Shown here one piece after another: positions 7,290-15,532 of a stretch of DNA of 64,000 nt. The stretch covers positions 372,001-436,000 of the forward strand of contig NZ_SHKS01000006.1 of assembly GCF_004217285.1 (NCBI RefSeq), given 5' to 3'. Made by a program: the position numbers and the translations under genes. Below the pieces are notes generated by a model, which saw nothing but the letters and a program-made list of their open reading frames with translations, did no database searches and was not told the origin of the DNA. Each line of letters starts with the position of its first letter. Position 1 is the first letter of the stretch. The DNA comes from Streptomyces sp. BK239. Its GTDB lineage: Bacteria > Actinomycetota > Actinomycetes > Streptomycetales > Streptomycetaceae.

Positions 7290-9503
7290 GTGGCCATGTT
7301 CCTCAGCAAACTCGGACGGCTCGCCTTCAGGCGACGCCACTTCGTCGCCCTGATATGGGTGGCCCTGCTGACGCTCGCGGGCGTCGGCGCCGCCTCCGCG
7401 CCCGCCGCGGGCAACACCTCCTTCTCCATCCCGGGAACGGAGGCGCAGAAGGCTTTCGACCTGCTGGAACAGCGCTTCCCCGGGATGAGCGCCGACGGCG
7501 CCACCGCCCGCGTCGTCTTCAAGGCCCCCGACGGCCGGAAGATGACCGACCCCGCCGAAAAGGCCGTCGTCGAGAAGACCGTCCGGGAGCTGTCCGACGG
7601 CTCCGAGGTCGCCTCCGTCGCCGACCCCTACAAGACGCACGCCGTCAGCAAGAACGGCGCCATCGCGTACGCCTCCGTGAAGTACGACGTCTCCGGCATG
7701 GAGCTGGAGGAGTCCTCGCGCGAGCAGCTGAAGGACGCCGCGAAGAAGGCCCAGGAAGCAGGCCTGACCGTCGAGATCGGCGGCGACGCCCTCCAGGCCG
7801 CCCCCGAGACCGGCGCCACCGAGGTCATCGGCCTCGCCGTCGCCGCCGTCGTCCTCGTCATCACCTTCGGCTCCCTGATCGCGGCGGGCATGCCCCTGCT
7901 GACGGCGGTCATCGGCGTCGGCATCGGCGTCTCCACGATCACCGCGCTGGCCTCGACGCTGGACCTCGGCTCCACCACCTCCACCCTGGCCTCGATGATC
8001 GGCCTCGCCGTCGGCATCGACTACGCGCTCTTCATCGTCTCCCGCTACCGGGGCGAGCTCGCCGAGGGCCGCTCCCGCGAGGACGCGGCCGGCCGCGCCG
8101 TCGGCACCGCGGGCTCCGCGGTCGTCTTCGCCGGACTGACCGTCGTCATCGCCCTCGTCGGCCTCTCCGTCGTCAACATCCCGATGCTCACGAAGATGGG
8201 CGTCGCGGCGGCGGGCACGGTCGCCGTCGCCGTCCTCATCGCCCTCACGATGATCCCGGCGCTCCTCGGCTACGCCGGCCGCAAGGTGCGCCCGGCGGGC
8301 GAGAAGAGCCGCCTGCTCGGCGGGGGCCGCGCCCCGTCCGCCGAGAAGGCCGCGAAGCCCAACATGGGCACCCGCTGGGCGAGTTTCGTGGTCCGCCGCC
8401 CCGTCGCCGTCCTCCTCCTCGGCGTGATCGGCCTCGGCGCCGCCGCCGTACCGGCCGCCTCGCTCGAACTGGGCCTGCCCGACGACGGCTCCCAGCCCAC
8501 CTCCACCACCCAGCGCCGCGCCTACGACCTGCTCTCCGAGGGCTTCGGCCCCGGCTTCAACGGCCCGCTGCTGATGGTCGTCGACGCCAAGGGCAGCGAC
8601 GACCCCAAGAAGGTGTTCACCGACGTCGGCGACCAGGTGGAGAAGCTCGGCGGCGTCGCCACGGTCACCCCGGCCGCGCCCAACAAGGCCGGCGACACCG
8701 CGACCATCACCGTCATCCCCGACTCCAAGCCCTCCTCGGTCACGACGGAGAACCTGGTCCACGCCATCCGGGACACGGGCGAGCGGATCAAGGCCGACAA
8801 GGGCGCCGAGGTCCTGGTCACCGGCTCCACGGCCATGAACATCGACATCTCGCAGAAGATGAACGACGCGCTGGTCCCGTACCTGATCCTGGTCGTGGGC
8901 CTGGCGTTCCTCCTGCTGATCGTGGTCTTCCGCTCGATCCTCGTCCCGCTGAAGGCGGCCCTCGGCTTCCTGCTCAGCGTCCTGGCCGCGCTCGGCGCCG
9001 TCGTCGCGGTGTTCCAGTGGGGCTGGCTGTCCGGCCTGATGGGCGTCGAGGAGACCGGACCGGTCATGTCGATGATGCCGATCTTCATGGTCGGCGTGGT
9101 CTTCGGCCTCGCGATGGACTACGAGGTCTTCCTCGTGACCCGTATGCGCGAGGCGTACGTGCACGGCGAGAGCCCCGCCCAGGCCGTCGTCACCGGCTTC
9201 CGTCACGGCGCCCGCGTGGTCACCGCCGCCGCGGTGATCATGATGGCGGTGTTCGCCGGCTTCATCGGCTCGTCCGAGGCGATGGTCAAGATGATCGGCT
9301 TCGGCCTGGCGATCGCCGTCTTCTTCGACGCGTTCGTCGTCCGCATGGCCATCGTCCCCGCGGTGCTGGCCCTGCTCGGCAAGAAGGCCTGGTGGCTGCC
9401 CAGGTGGCTGGACCGCGCCCTGCCCGACGTGGACATCGAGGGCGAGGCCCTGCGCGCCGAGGACGACCCGCGGGACGAGGACCGCGAACTGGCCCGCGCC
9501 TGA
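7290..9503 (+). CDS. MMPL family (RND-type) transporter
   Basis: A 737-residue membrane protein with the two-fold MMPL architecture: TM1 near residues 17-37, a ~140-residue extracytoplasmic loop, five membrane helices (~180-350), a cytoplasmic basic linker, a second TM plus outer loop (~370-530) and five further helices. The MMPL motifs AVGIDYALFIVSRYR in the first half and GLAMDYEVFLVTRMRE in the second are plain, with the proton-relay Asp-Tyr in each. GTG 7290 was chosen for GGGAG 9 bases upstream; ATG 7296 is an alternative. MMPL proteins export lipids, siderophores or small molecules using proton motive force. Linkage to TetR suggests inducible efflux; substrate unknown. Confidence 0.92.
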   Translation: MAMFLSKLGRLAFRRRHFVALIWVALLTLAGVGAASAPAAGNTSFSIPGTEAQKAFDLLEQRFPGMSADGATARVVFKAPDGRKMTDPAEKAVVEKTVRELSDGSEVASVADPYKTHAVSKNGAIAYASVKYDVSGMELEESSREQLKDAAKKAQEAGLTVEIGGDALQAAPETGATEVIGLAVAAVVLVITFGSLIAAGMPLLTAVIGVGIGVSTITALASTLDLGSTTSTLASMIGLAVGIDYALFIVSRYRGELAEGRSREDAAGRAVGTAGSAVVFAGLTVVIALVGLSVVNIPMLTKMGVAAAGTVAVAVLIALTMIPALLGYAGRKVRPAGEKSRLLGGGRAPSAEKAAKPNMGTRWASFVVRRPVAVLLLGVIGLGAAAVPAASLELGLPDDGSQPTSTTQRRAYDLLSEGFGPGFNGPLLMVVDAKGSDDPKKVFTDVGDQVEKLGGVATVTPAAPNKAGDTATITVIPDSKPSSVTTENLVHAIRDTGERIKADKGAEVLVTGSTAMNIDISQKMNDALVPYLILVVGLAFLLLIVVFRSILVPLKAALGFLLSVLAALGAVVAVFQWGWLSGLMGVEETGPVMSMMPIFMVGVVFGLAMDYEVFLVTRMREAYVHGESPAQAVVTGFRHGARVVTAAAVIMMAVFAGFIGSSEAMVKMIGFGLAIAVFFDAFVVRMAIVPAVLALLGKKAWWLPRWLDRALPDVDIEGEALRAEDDPRDEDRELARA

Positions 9504-9844
9504 GGGCGAAACGAACGCGGCACGCCGGCGCCCTCAAGCACGGGGCGCGGCGTGCCGACGTGATCGGCAGTGGAGCGTGCGCGGCGGGCGCCGACGGAGC
9601 GTCAACGTAGCGGAATGCTGTGACCCACTTTCGGGTGACGGGCTTCGACCGCAAGGGCCGTCAAAGGCTCAACCAAGGGCACCGCGTTCATTCAGTGCAT
9701 GGATGGACATTGCATCTGTCTGTCACCGGAATATGGACGATCGGTAACACAGTGCGCGGTCGAGCCCACACGCTCCGAAATCGGTGGTCAGCTGTGCGTG
9801 CCGCAGCCGAACGGGCCGCGGCCCGCACCACGCAAGGAGACCTC
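9504..9844 (+). other. gene-free stretch: terminator then low-GC upstream region
   Basis: Holds the MMPL terminator (9518-9557), then ~290 bases with no convincing coding sequence and a locally lower GC content. A weak promoter candidate, TTGCAT (9710-9715) with 16-base spacing to TATGGA (9732-9737), could serve the lamin-tail gene. Confidence 0.5.
9518..9557 (+). terminator. terminator after MMPL gene
   Basis: A ~15-bp near-perfect inverted repeat: CGGCACGCCG...GGGC-rich arms 9518-9533 and 9543-9557 differ by one unpaired base, with a 9-nt loop. It lies 15 bases past the MMPL stop. Confidence 0.7.
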
Positions 9845-10393
9845 GTGACTGTTTCGACCGTTTCCGCCCGCCGTCTGGCCGCCGCCTCCCTCGCGGCCGC
9901 CGCCCTGCTCGGCGCGGCAGCGCTGCCGGCGACCGCGGCCGACCGCTTCCCGAACCGGCCGCCGGTGGAGATCAGTGACGTGCAGTACGACGCGCCCGGC
10001 CACGACCGGCGCGCCAACCACTCGCTGAACAAGGAGTGGGTGGAGCTCAAGAACAACACCCGGCACGGGATCAACCTCCGGGGCTGGACGCTGACCGACC
10101 AGGACGGCGACCGGTACACCTTCCGCAACTACCGCCTCGCCCCCCGCGCCACCGTCCGCGTCCACACGGGCGAGGGCCGCGACACCCTCGGTGACGTGTT
10201 CCAGGACCGCAACCGCCACATCTGGGACAACCGCTCCGACACGGCCACCCTGCGCGACGACCACGGCCGCGTCATCGACCGCGAGTCCTGGAACGAGCGC
10301 CGCCACCACGGCGGCTACCGCCACCACGGCGAGCGCCACCACGGCGGCGACCGCCACCACGGCGACCGCCACCACGGCGGTGACCGCGGCTGA
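9845..10393 (+). CDS. secreted lamin-tail domain protein with His-rich tail
   Basis: A 182-residue protein starting at GTG 9845 (AAGGAG 8 bases upstream). Residues 1-~35 form an Ala-rich signal peptide (SARRLAAASLAAAALLGAAA, then ATAAD). Residues ~40-150 form a lamin-tail (LTD) immunoglobulin-like fold: EWVELKNNTRHGINLRGWTL and a DQDGDRYTF strand are diagnostic. The last ~30 residues are HHGG/HHGE/HHGD repeats, encoded by repeats of a CGCCACCACGGCG unit. Bacterial LTD proteins occur at the cell surface, often with nucleases; none is adjacent here. The histidine tail could bind metal ions. That is a guess. Confidence 0.85.
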   Translation: MTVSTVSARRLAAASLAAAALLGAAALPATAADRFPNRPPVEISDVQYDAPGHDRRANHSLNKEWVELKNNTRHGINLRGWTLTDQDGDRYTFRNYRLAPRATVRVHTGEGRDTLGDVFQDRNRHIWDNRSDTATLRDDHGRVIDRESWNERRHHGGYRHHGERHHGGDRHHGDRHHGGDRG

Positions 10394-10545
10394 CGCCCAG
10401 CCACGCACGGACAGCAGCGCGTCCGCCCCGACCACCGGGGGCGGACGCGCCGCTCGTTCGTCTCTGCCGCTAGCGTGCCTCGCATGACGACGACCGGAGC
10501 GCCCGCCCGACCCCGCCCCGCCGGCTCCCCGAGCGAGCGCGTCGC

Positions 10546-11391
10546 GTGACCCCGCTGGTCACCGCCGCCGTCCTGCTCGCCGCGGTCACGCACGCGTCCT
10601 GGAACGCGATCGCCCACCGCATCACCGACAAACTCACCGGCTTCACCCTCATCTCCGGCGGCGGCCTGCTCATCGGGCTCGCCCTGACACCGTTCGCGGC
10701 GTTCCCGGCGGCGGGGGCCTGGCCGTACCTGCTCGCCTCGGCCGCCGTGCACATCGCCTACTACGCGCTGCTGATGCGCTCCTTCCGGCTCGGCGACTTC
10801 GGCCAGGCCTACCCCATCGCGCGCGGCTCCGCCCCGCTCGTGGTCACCGTCCTGGCCGCCGTGTTCGCGCACGAGGTGCCCGACGGCTGGGCGGCCGCCG
10901 GCGTCGCGGTGTCCTGCGCCGGCCTGACCGGGGTCGCCCTGTGGGGCCTGCGCGGGCGGCGGCCCGACTGGGCGGCGATCGGCGCGGCCCTGGCGACGGG
11001 GCTGACCATCGCCGCGTACACGGTCATCGACGGCCTCGGCGTCCGCGCCGCCGGCTCCCCGCTCGGCTACATCGCCTGGCTGATGGCGGTCCAGGGCACG
11101 GTCCTGCCGCTGTACGCGATCACCCGCTGGCGCGGCCGGACCCTTCAGGTGCTGCGCCCCCACGCCGTCCTCGGCCTGCTGGGCGCGGCGCTGTCCGTCG
11201 CCGCCTACGCCCTCGTCCTGTGGGCCCAGACCCACGCCGCCCTGGCCCCGATCGCCGCGCTGCGCGAATCGTCGATCATCGTCGGCGCGGCGATCGGGGC
11301 CGTGTTCTTCAAGGAGCGGTTCGGCGCGCCCCGCATCGCCGCCGCGGGACTGCTCGTCCTCGGCATCGGGCTGATGCTGCACGCCGGTTGA
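10546..11391 (+). CDS. DMT superfamily (EamA) membrane transporter
   Basis: A 281-residue integral membrane protein with about ten hydrophobic segments in two repeated halves, the EamA/drug-metabolite transporter arrangement. Helix 1 covers VTAAVLLAAVTHASWNA; the ALRESSIIVGAAIGAVFFKE segment near the C terminus is characteristic of EamA repeats. It starts at GTG 10546 with no strong Shine-Dalgarno sequence, and no partner gene is close. Family members export amino acids, sugars or other metabolites; direction and substrate here are unknown. Confidence 0.85.
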   Translation: MTPLVTAAVLLAAVTHASWNAIAHRITDKLTGFTLISGGGLLIGLALTPFAAFPAAGAWPYLLASAAVHIAYYALLMRSFRLGDFGQAYPIARGSAPLVVTVLAAVFAHEVPDGWAAAGVAVSCAGLTGVALWGLRGRRPDWAAIGAALATGLTIAAYTVIDGLGVRAAGSPLGYIAWLMAVQGTVLPLYAITRWRGRTLQVLRPHAVLGLLGAALSVAAYALVLWAQTHAALAPIAALRESSIIVGAAIGAVFFKERFGAPRIAAAGLLVLGIGLMLHAG

Positions 11392-11404
11392 GGGCGGGCG
11401 CGGC

Positions 11405-11803
11405 TCAGGGCCTGGCGTACGGACGGGTGATGATCTCCATGTTGTGGCCGTCCGGGTCGGCGAAGTACGCGCCGCGGCCGCCGAACAGGCCGTTCACGCG
11501 GCCTGGTTCGGTGTGGCGGGGGTCGGCGTAGTACGTGACCCCGACGGCCTCCAGGCGGGCGATCATCGCGTCGAACTGCTCGTCCGGCACGAGGAACGCG
11601 TAGTGCTGGGACTGGATCGGCTCGTCGCGCAGCTCGTAGTAGTCGAGGGTGACGCCGTTGCCGAGGTCGACCGGCAGGAAAGGCCCGAAGGGCGCGCCGA
11701 CCGGGACGCCCAGGATCGCGGCGAGGAACTCGGCCGAGAGCCGGCGGTCGGAGGCGTAGACGGCGGTGTGGTTCAGCTGGGGCAGCGCTGTGCTGGCAGA
11801 CAT
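11405..11803 (-). CDS. VOC (glyoxalase/dioxygenase superfamily) protein
   Basis: A 132-residue single vicinal-oxygen-chelate domain made of two beta-alpha-beta-beta-beta repeats. The first repeat begins LNHTAVYASDRRLSAEFLAAILG, the second QHYAFLVPDEQFDAMIARLEA, and it ends GAYFADPDGHNMEIITRPY, the usual VOC C-terminal strand with the metal-ligand glutamate. The histidine in LNHTAVY and that glutamate are likely metal ligands. Convergent with the DMT transporter gene (13 bases between stops). Could be a lyase, dioxygenase or antibiotic-binding protein. Confidence 0.82.
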   Translation of the reverse strand: MSASTALPQLNHTAVYASDRRLSAEFLAAILGVPVGAPFGPFLPVDLGNGVTLDYYELRDEPIQSQHYAFLVPDEQFDAMIARLEAVGVTYYADPRHTEPGRVNGLFGGRGAYFADPDGHNMEIITRPYARP

Positions 11804-12033
11804 GTGAGGTGGTTTCTCCGGGTCGTTGACGGCGTGAAGGGCTGTCGAAGGACACGGAGGCCGGGCGGGTCTCTCCCCCGCCCCGGGCTCACGCCGAGGC
11901 CGGGCGCCTCACTCGTGTATGGCCCATGGCCGACCCGGCAGTCACCCGGGTGACGCTAGCGCCCTTCTGCGGCCCGATGCAATCCCCGGCCGGGAGGCGC
12001 ACCCTGGAAGCAGATGTTCCGGAGGTGATCGTC

Positions 12034-12309
12034 ATGATGCGTACCGCTGTGGGATGGCATGTCGAGCTGGAGTTCCAGGAGGACGAGCAGCACACGCGGG
12101 CGGTGGCGATGGTCCGCTTGCCCGACGGGACCGAGGTCCGGGCCCAGGGGCACGCGAGCCGTCACCGCGTCGACGCCAACCAGCCCAGGGTCGGCGAGGA
12201 GATCGCGGGCGCCCGCGCGCTGAACGAGATCGCCATGCAGCTCCTCACCAAGGCCCACATGGAGATCGACGACGCGTCGGGGCGCACGTCGCACCCGATC
12301 AACGTCTGA
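12034..12309 (+). CDS. DUF1876 domain-containing small protein
   Basis: A 91-residue protein; ATG 12034 has GGAGG 8 bases upstream, and ATG 12037 is equally in frame. The sequence (WHVELEFQEDEQHTRAVAM...ANQPRVGEEIAGARALNEIA) matches the actinobacterial DUF1876 family, short proteins with a dsRBD-like alpha/beta fold usually found alone or with stress genes. No catalytic residues are evident. Function unknown. Convergent with the serine hydrolase, with only nine bases between stops. Confidence 0.78.
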   Translation: MMRTAVGWHVELEFQEDEQHTRAVAMVRLPDGTEVRAQGHASRHRVDANQPRVGEEIAGARALNEIAMQLLTKAHMEIDDASGRTSHPINV

Positions 12310-12318
12310 GCGGCGGGG

Positions 12319-13488
12319 TCACGACATCCGCTGTGCGCTCTCCCGCAGTGCCCTGACCAGCGCCTGCGCCCGCGGGTCCGCCGTCACGCTCTTGCGGAAG
12401 CCGTTGGTGACGTAGCCGAACGCGAGGCCGGACTCAGGGTCGGCGAAGCCGAGGGCGCCGCCGCGGCCGGGGTGGCCGAAGGAGGTGGGGGACAGCAGCG
12501 GGGACGCGGTGCCGTGCAGCATGTAGCCGAGGCCGAACCGGGTGTTCACCACCAGCACCCGGTCCGGCCCCGCCGCGCGCTCACCGCGCGCCGCCCGCGC
12601 GGTCTCCGGGAGGAACAGCCGCTTCCCGCCCTCCACTTCGCCGATCAGCGAGGCGTAGAAGCGGGCGAGCCCCTCCGCGGTGGCGATGCCGTTGGAGGCG
12701 GGGAGGGCGGCGGCACGGTAGGCCGGGTCGTTCTCGTCGGGCAGCGGGGTGATCGCGGCGAAGGCGCGTCGGGTGAGGGAGGCGGGGTCGGCGTACGCGT
12801 CGGAGACGGCCCGCTTGGGCCGGGTCCTCAGGGCGCCCGCGGGGACGGGCGCCTCGACCGGCCCGACGCGCCCCACGCGCGCGCTCTCGCCGGCCGGCAG
12901 CCCGAGCCAGAGGTCGGCGCCGAGCGGCCCGGCGATCTCCTCGGCGATCCACGCGCCGATCGTGCGCCCGGTGACCCGGCGCACCAGCTCGCCGGTCAGC
13001 CAGCTGTAGGTCTGCGCGTGGTAGCCGTGGTCGGCGCCCGGCTCCCACGCCGGCGCCTGGGCGGCGACGGCCGCCGCGCCGAGGTCGGGGTCGGCGGCCT
13101 CGGCGGGCGTCAGCGGCCGGTCCAGCACGGGCACGCCCGCGCGATGCGCGAGCAGGTCCCGTACGAGGGTCCGCTCCTTGCCTGCCGCCTTGTACTCGGG
13201 CCAGTACGCGCCGACGGGCGCCTCCAGGTCCAGCTCCCCGCGCTGGTGCAGCAGCAGGAGGACGGCGGCGGCCACGCCCTTGGTGGCAGAGCGCACGATC
13301 TGCGCGGTGCCCCGCTCCCAGGGCGCCTCGCCGTCGACGTCCCGGACGCCGCCCCACAGGTCGACGACCTTGCGCCCGTCCCGGTAGACGGCCACCGCCG
13401 CGCCCCGGTCGCCGCGCGCCGTGAAGTTCCGCGCGAACGCCTCCCGGACCGGCTCGAAGCCCTCGGCCACCGCACCGCTCACGTCCAC
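12319..13488 (-). CDS. serine hydrolase, class C beta-lactamase/EstB-like esterase
   Basis: A 389-residue cytoplasmic protein of the beta-lactamase/transpeptidase-like family. The nucleophile motif is S67-A-T-K70 (VRSATKGVAA); the second motif tyrosine lies in GYHAQTYSWLTGELVRR; a late FGHPGRGG replaces the KTG box, as in EstB-type esterases. No signal peptide is seen, so it is unlikely to be a secreted beta-lactamase. Start GTG 13488 has GAGAGG 9 bases upstream; the frame stays open to 13542. Probably hydrolyses an ester or amide; natural substrate unknown. Confidence 0.87.
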   Translation of the reverse strand: MDVSGAVAEGFEPVREAFARNFTARGDRGAAVAVYRDGRKVVDLWGGVRDVDGEAPWERGTAQIVRSATKGVAAAVLLLLHQRGELDLEAPVGAYWPEYKAAGKERTLVRDLLAHRAGVPVLDRPLTPAEAADPDLGAAAVAAQAPAWEPGADHGYHAQTYSWLTGELVRRVTGRTIGAWIAEEIAGPLGADLWLGLPAGESARVGRVGPVEAPVPAGALRTRPKRAVSDAYADPASLTRRAFAAITPLPDENDPAYRAAALPASNGIATAEGLARFYASLIGEVEGGKRLFLPETARAARGERAAGPDRVLVVNTRFGLGYMLHGTASPLLSPTSFGHPGRGGALGFADPESGLAFGYVTNGFRKSVTADPRAQALVRALRESAQRMS

Positions 13489-13570
13489 GCCCGCACATCC
13501 TCTCGACTGCCTGTCGGCCGACCTTCGACTCCCATGGAACACCGGCCCGCCGCCTGCGATTCCTGGGGGG

Positions 13571-14017
13571 TCAGCCCAGCAGGATCGTCACGTCGATGTT
13601 GCCGCGCGTGGCGTTGGAGTACGGGCACACCTGGTGCGCCGCGTCGACCAGCTTCGCGGCGAGGCCCGCGTCGAGGATGGGCAGCGAGACGCTCAGGGCG
13701 ACCGCGAGGCCGTAGCCGCGGGTCCTGTTGGGGCCGATGCCGACCTTCGCCGCGACCGTGGAGCCGGTGAGGTCGTAGCCCGCGCGGTTGCCGACGAGGA
13801 TCAGAGCGTTGTGGAAGCAGGAGCTGTAGCCGGCCGCGAAGAGCTGCTCGGGGTTGGTGCCGGCGCCGTCGCCGCCCATGGCCTGCGGCATCGCCACCTT
13901 CAGCTGGATATGGCCGTCCTGGCTGGTCACATACCCGTCCCGGCCCCCGTGAGCGGTGGCCTCGGCGACGTACATGATCTTCGTCGGACGGGTGTCGACT
14001 TCGGCGTCCTCGGTCAC
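13571..14017 (-). CDS. ohr: organic hydroperoxide resistance protein (Ohr)
   Basis: A 148-residue OsmC/Ohr-family thiol peroxidase. The redox pair is C67 (AAGYSSCFHNAL, the peroxidatic site) and C131 (HQVCPYSNATRGNIDV, resolving), each in the standard Ohr context. It reduces organic and fatty-acid hydroperoxides using lipoyl-protein reductants in the cytoplasm. Start GTG 14017 follows GGGGGAGGGA, a strong binding site; the frame is open to 14047. The OhrR-type repressor gene is 127 bases upstream on the same strand, and an inverted repeat lies in that gap. Pairing of Ohr with OhrR makes the assignment secure. Confidence 0.93.
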   Translation of the reverse strand: MTEDAEVDTRPTKIMYVAEATAHGGRDGYVTSQDGHIQLKVAMPQAMGGDGAGTNPEQLFAAGYSSCFHNALILVGNRAGYDLTGSTVAAKVGIGPNRTRGYGLAVALSVSLPILDAGLAAKLVDAAHQVCPYSNATRGNIDVTILLG

Positions 14018-14040
14018 GGCGGTCCCTCCCCCGTACAAGG

Positions 14041-14061
14041 TGTGCAATTACATCGTGCACA
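14041..14061. promoter_or_regulatory. candidate OhrR operator
   Basis: Inverted repeat TGTGCA-N9-TGCACA in the ohrR-ohr intergenic region, 24-44 bases upstream of the ohr start, with an AT-rich core (ATTACAT) and flanking direct repeats of ACAAGGT. Position over the expected ohr promoter and the AT-rich centre fit an OhrR site. Inference only. Confidence 0.5.
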
Positions 14062-14144
14062 AGGTACCGGCCGGTATGAAACCGCTTGTCCACCAGGGGT
14101 CGCAACCGCGGGTAACAGCTGGTGGGGCGGGTGTGCCCGAGGGG

Positions 14145-14750
14145 TCAGCGGGCGCGTTCCGCCGCTTCCTGTGCCCGCCCCGCGAGCTGCCACAGCTCCT
14201 CGCGCAACCGCGCCACCTCCGCCTCCTCGACCCCCGTCGCCGCGAGCAGCGCTCCGGGCACGCGCTCCGCGCGCCCCCGCAGCTCCTCACCGCGCCCGGT
14301 GCACGCCACGAGCACCGAGCGCTCGTCGCGCGCCGAGCGCTCCCGGCGCACCAGCCCCGCCGACTCCAGCCGCTTCAGCAGCGGCGACACCGTGCCGTAA
14401 TCCAGCCGCAGGGCCTCGGCCAGCTCCTTCACGGTGATCTCGCCGCGCTCCCACAGCACCAGCAGGACGAGGTACTGCGGATAGGTCAGCCCCAGCTCGT
14501 CCAGGAGCGGCCGGTAGGCGGCCGTCACCGCGCGCTGGGCGGCGTACAGCGCGAAGCACAGCTGCTGGTCCAGCTGCAGCGACGCCTCGGCCCCCGAAGG
14601 CGCACCGGCCCCCGAAGGCGCACCGGCCCCCGAAGGCGCACCGGCCCCCGAAGGCGCACCGGCCTGCGCGGGCGCACCGGCCGCCGGTCGGGCACCGGCC
14701 CGTGCGGGCCCTCCGGCCGCCCCGGTCACGTCGGATCGCTCGTTCGTCAC
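14145..14750 (-). CDS. ohrR: MarR family organic-peroxide sensor (OhrR)
   Basis: A 201-residue MarR regulator. After a 55-residue Ala/Gly/Pro-rich N-terminal extension, the OhrR signature LDQQLCFALYAAQRA appears, with the peroxide-sensing cysteine at C65. The winged helix follows (ITVKELAEALRLDYGTVSPLLKRLE) with the wing RRERSARDERSVLV. OhrR oxidised at this cysteine leaves DNA and derepresses ohr, the next gene. The GTG start overlaps the cbiO stop by four bases (GTGA), so ohrR can also be translated from the metal-transport transcript. The N-terminal extension is built from 18-bp tandem repeats and is longer than in usual ~150-residue OhrR proteins. Confidence 0.9.
   Translation of the reverse strand: MTNERSDVTGAAGGPARAGARPAAGAPAQAGAPSGAGAPSGAGAPSGAGAPSGAEASLQLDQQLCFALYAAQRAVTAAYRPLLDELGLTYPQYLVLLVLWERGEITVKELAEALRLDYGTVSPLLKRLESAGLVRRERSARDERSVLVACTGRGEELRGRAERVPGALLAATGVEEAEVARLREELWQLAGRAQEAAERAR
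14589..14696 (-). repeat. 18-bp tandem repeat inside ohrR
   Basis: Unit GGCCCCCGAAGGCGCACC (plus strand) is present as four perfect copies (14589-14660) and two degenerate copies (to 14696). It encodes a GAPSGA repeat in the N-terminal extension of OhrR. Confidence 0.9.
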
Positions 14751-15532
14751 GCGCCCATTGTCACGGAGCGCGGGTCGAACCCGAACGGCAGCTCCAGGCG
14801 GTGGGCGCGCATCAGCTCCGCGTCGGACAGCAGTTCGCCGGTCGGTCCGTCCGCCGCGATCACGCCCTCGCTGAGGATCAGCGAGCGCGGGCACAGTTCG
14901 AGCGCGTACGGCAGATCGTGCGTGACCATCAGGACGGTGACGTCCAACGAACGCAGGATGTCGGCGAGTTCGCGGCGGGAGGCCGGGTCGAGGTTGGAGG
15001 ACGGCTCGTCCAGGACGAGGATCTCCGGCTCCATCGCGAGGACCGTCGCCACGGCCACCCGGCGGCGCTGCCCGAAGGACAGATGGTGCGGCGGGCGGTC
15101 CTTGAAGTCCGACATGCCGACCCGGGCGAGCGCGCGGTCCACGCGCTCCTCCAGCTCGGCCCCCTTCACCCCGGCCGCCGCGGGCCCGAACGCCACGTCC
15201 TCGCGCACCGTCGGCATGAACAACTGGTCGTCGGGGTCCTGGAAGACGATGCCGACCTTGCGCCGGATCTCGGCCATGTGCCGCTTGCCGACGGGCAGTC
15301 CCGCGACACTGACCGCGCCCGCGCCGCCGGTGAGGATGCCGTTGAGGTGGAGGACGAGGGTGGTCTTGCCGGCGCCGTTCGGGCCGAGCAGCGCCACCCG
15401 CTCACCGCGCGCGATCGAGAAGTCCACGCCGAACAGCGCCTGATGCCCGTCGGGGTAGGCGAAGGCGAGCCCGGCCACGTGGAGCGAGGGCGGGGCGGAT
15501 GCGGGGTCGGGCGCGGGCGTCACGGCGGTCAT
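14747..15532 (-). CDS. cbiO: cobalt/nickel ECF transporter ATPase (CbiO)
   Basis: A 261-residue ABC ATPase. Walker A is LLGPNGAGKTTL, the Q-loop lies in KVGIVFQDPDDQLF (typical CbiO/EcfA), the signature is LSFGQRRRVAVA, Walker B is ILVLDEPSSNLD and the switch histidine is in VTHDLPYA. CbiO drives uptake of Ni2+ or Co2+ with CbiQ and the CbiM/N substrate unit. Its ATG overlaps the cbiQ stop (ATGA), and its own stop overlaps the ohrR start. Operon order cbiMN-cbiQ-cbiO is standard for the metal-uptake ECF system. Confidence 0.92.
   Translation of the reverse strand: MTAVTPAPDPASAPPSLHVAGLAFAYPDGHQALFGVDFSIARGERVALLGPNGAGKTTLVLHLNGILTGGAGAVSVAGLPVGKRHMAEIRRKVGIVFQDPDDQLFMPTVREDVAFGPAAAGVKGAELEERVDRALARVGMSDFKDRPPHHLSFGQRRRVAVATVLAMEPEILVLDEPSSNLDPASRRELADILRSLDVTVLMVTHDLPYALELCPRSLILSEGVIAADGPTGELLSDAELMRAHRLELPFGFDPRSVTMGA

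Noticed and set aside
10300..10385. Tandem CGCCACCACGGCG units as a DNA regulatory repeat
   Set aside because: They lie in the coding sequence of the lamin-tail protein and encode its His/Gly tail.
14589..14696. CRISPR-like regular repeats
   Set aside because: The 18-bp units are directly adjacent with no unique spacers and lie in frame in ohrR; they encode a protein repeat.
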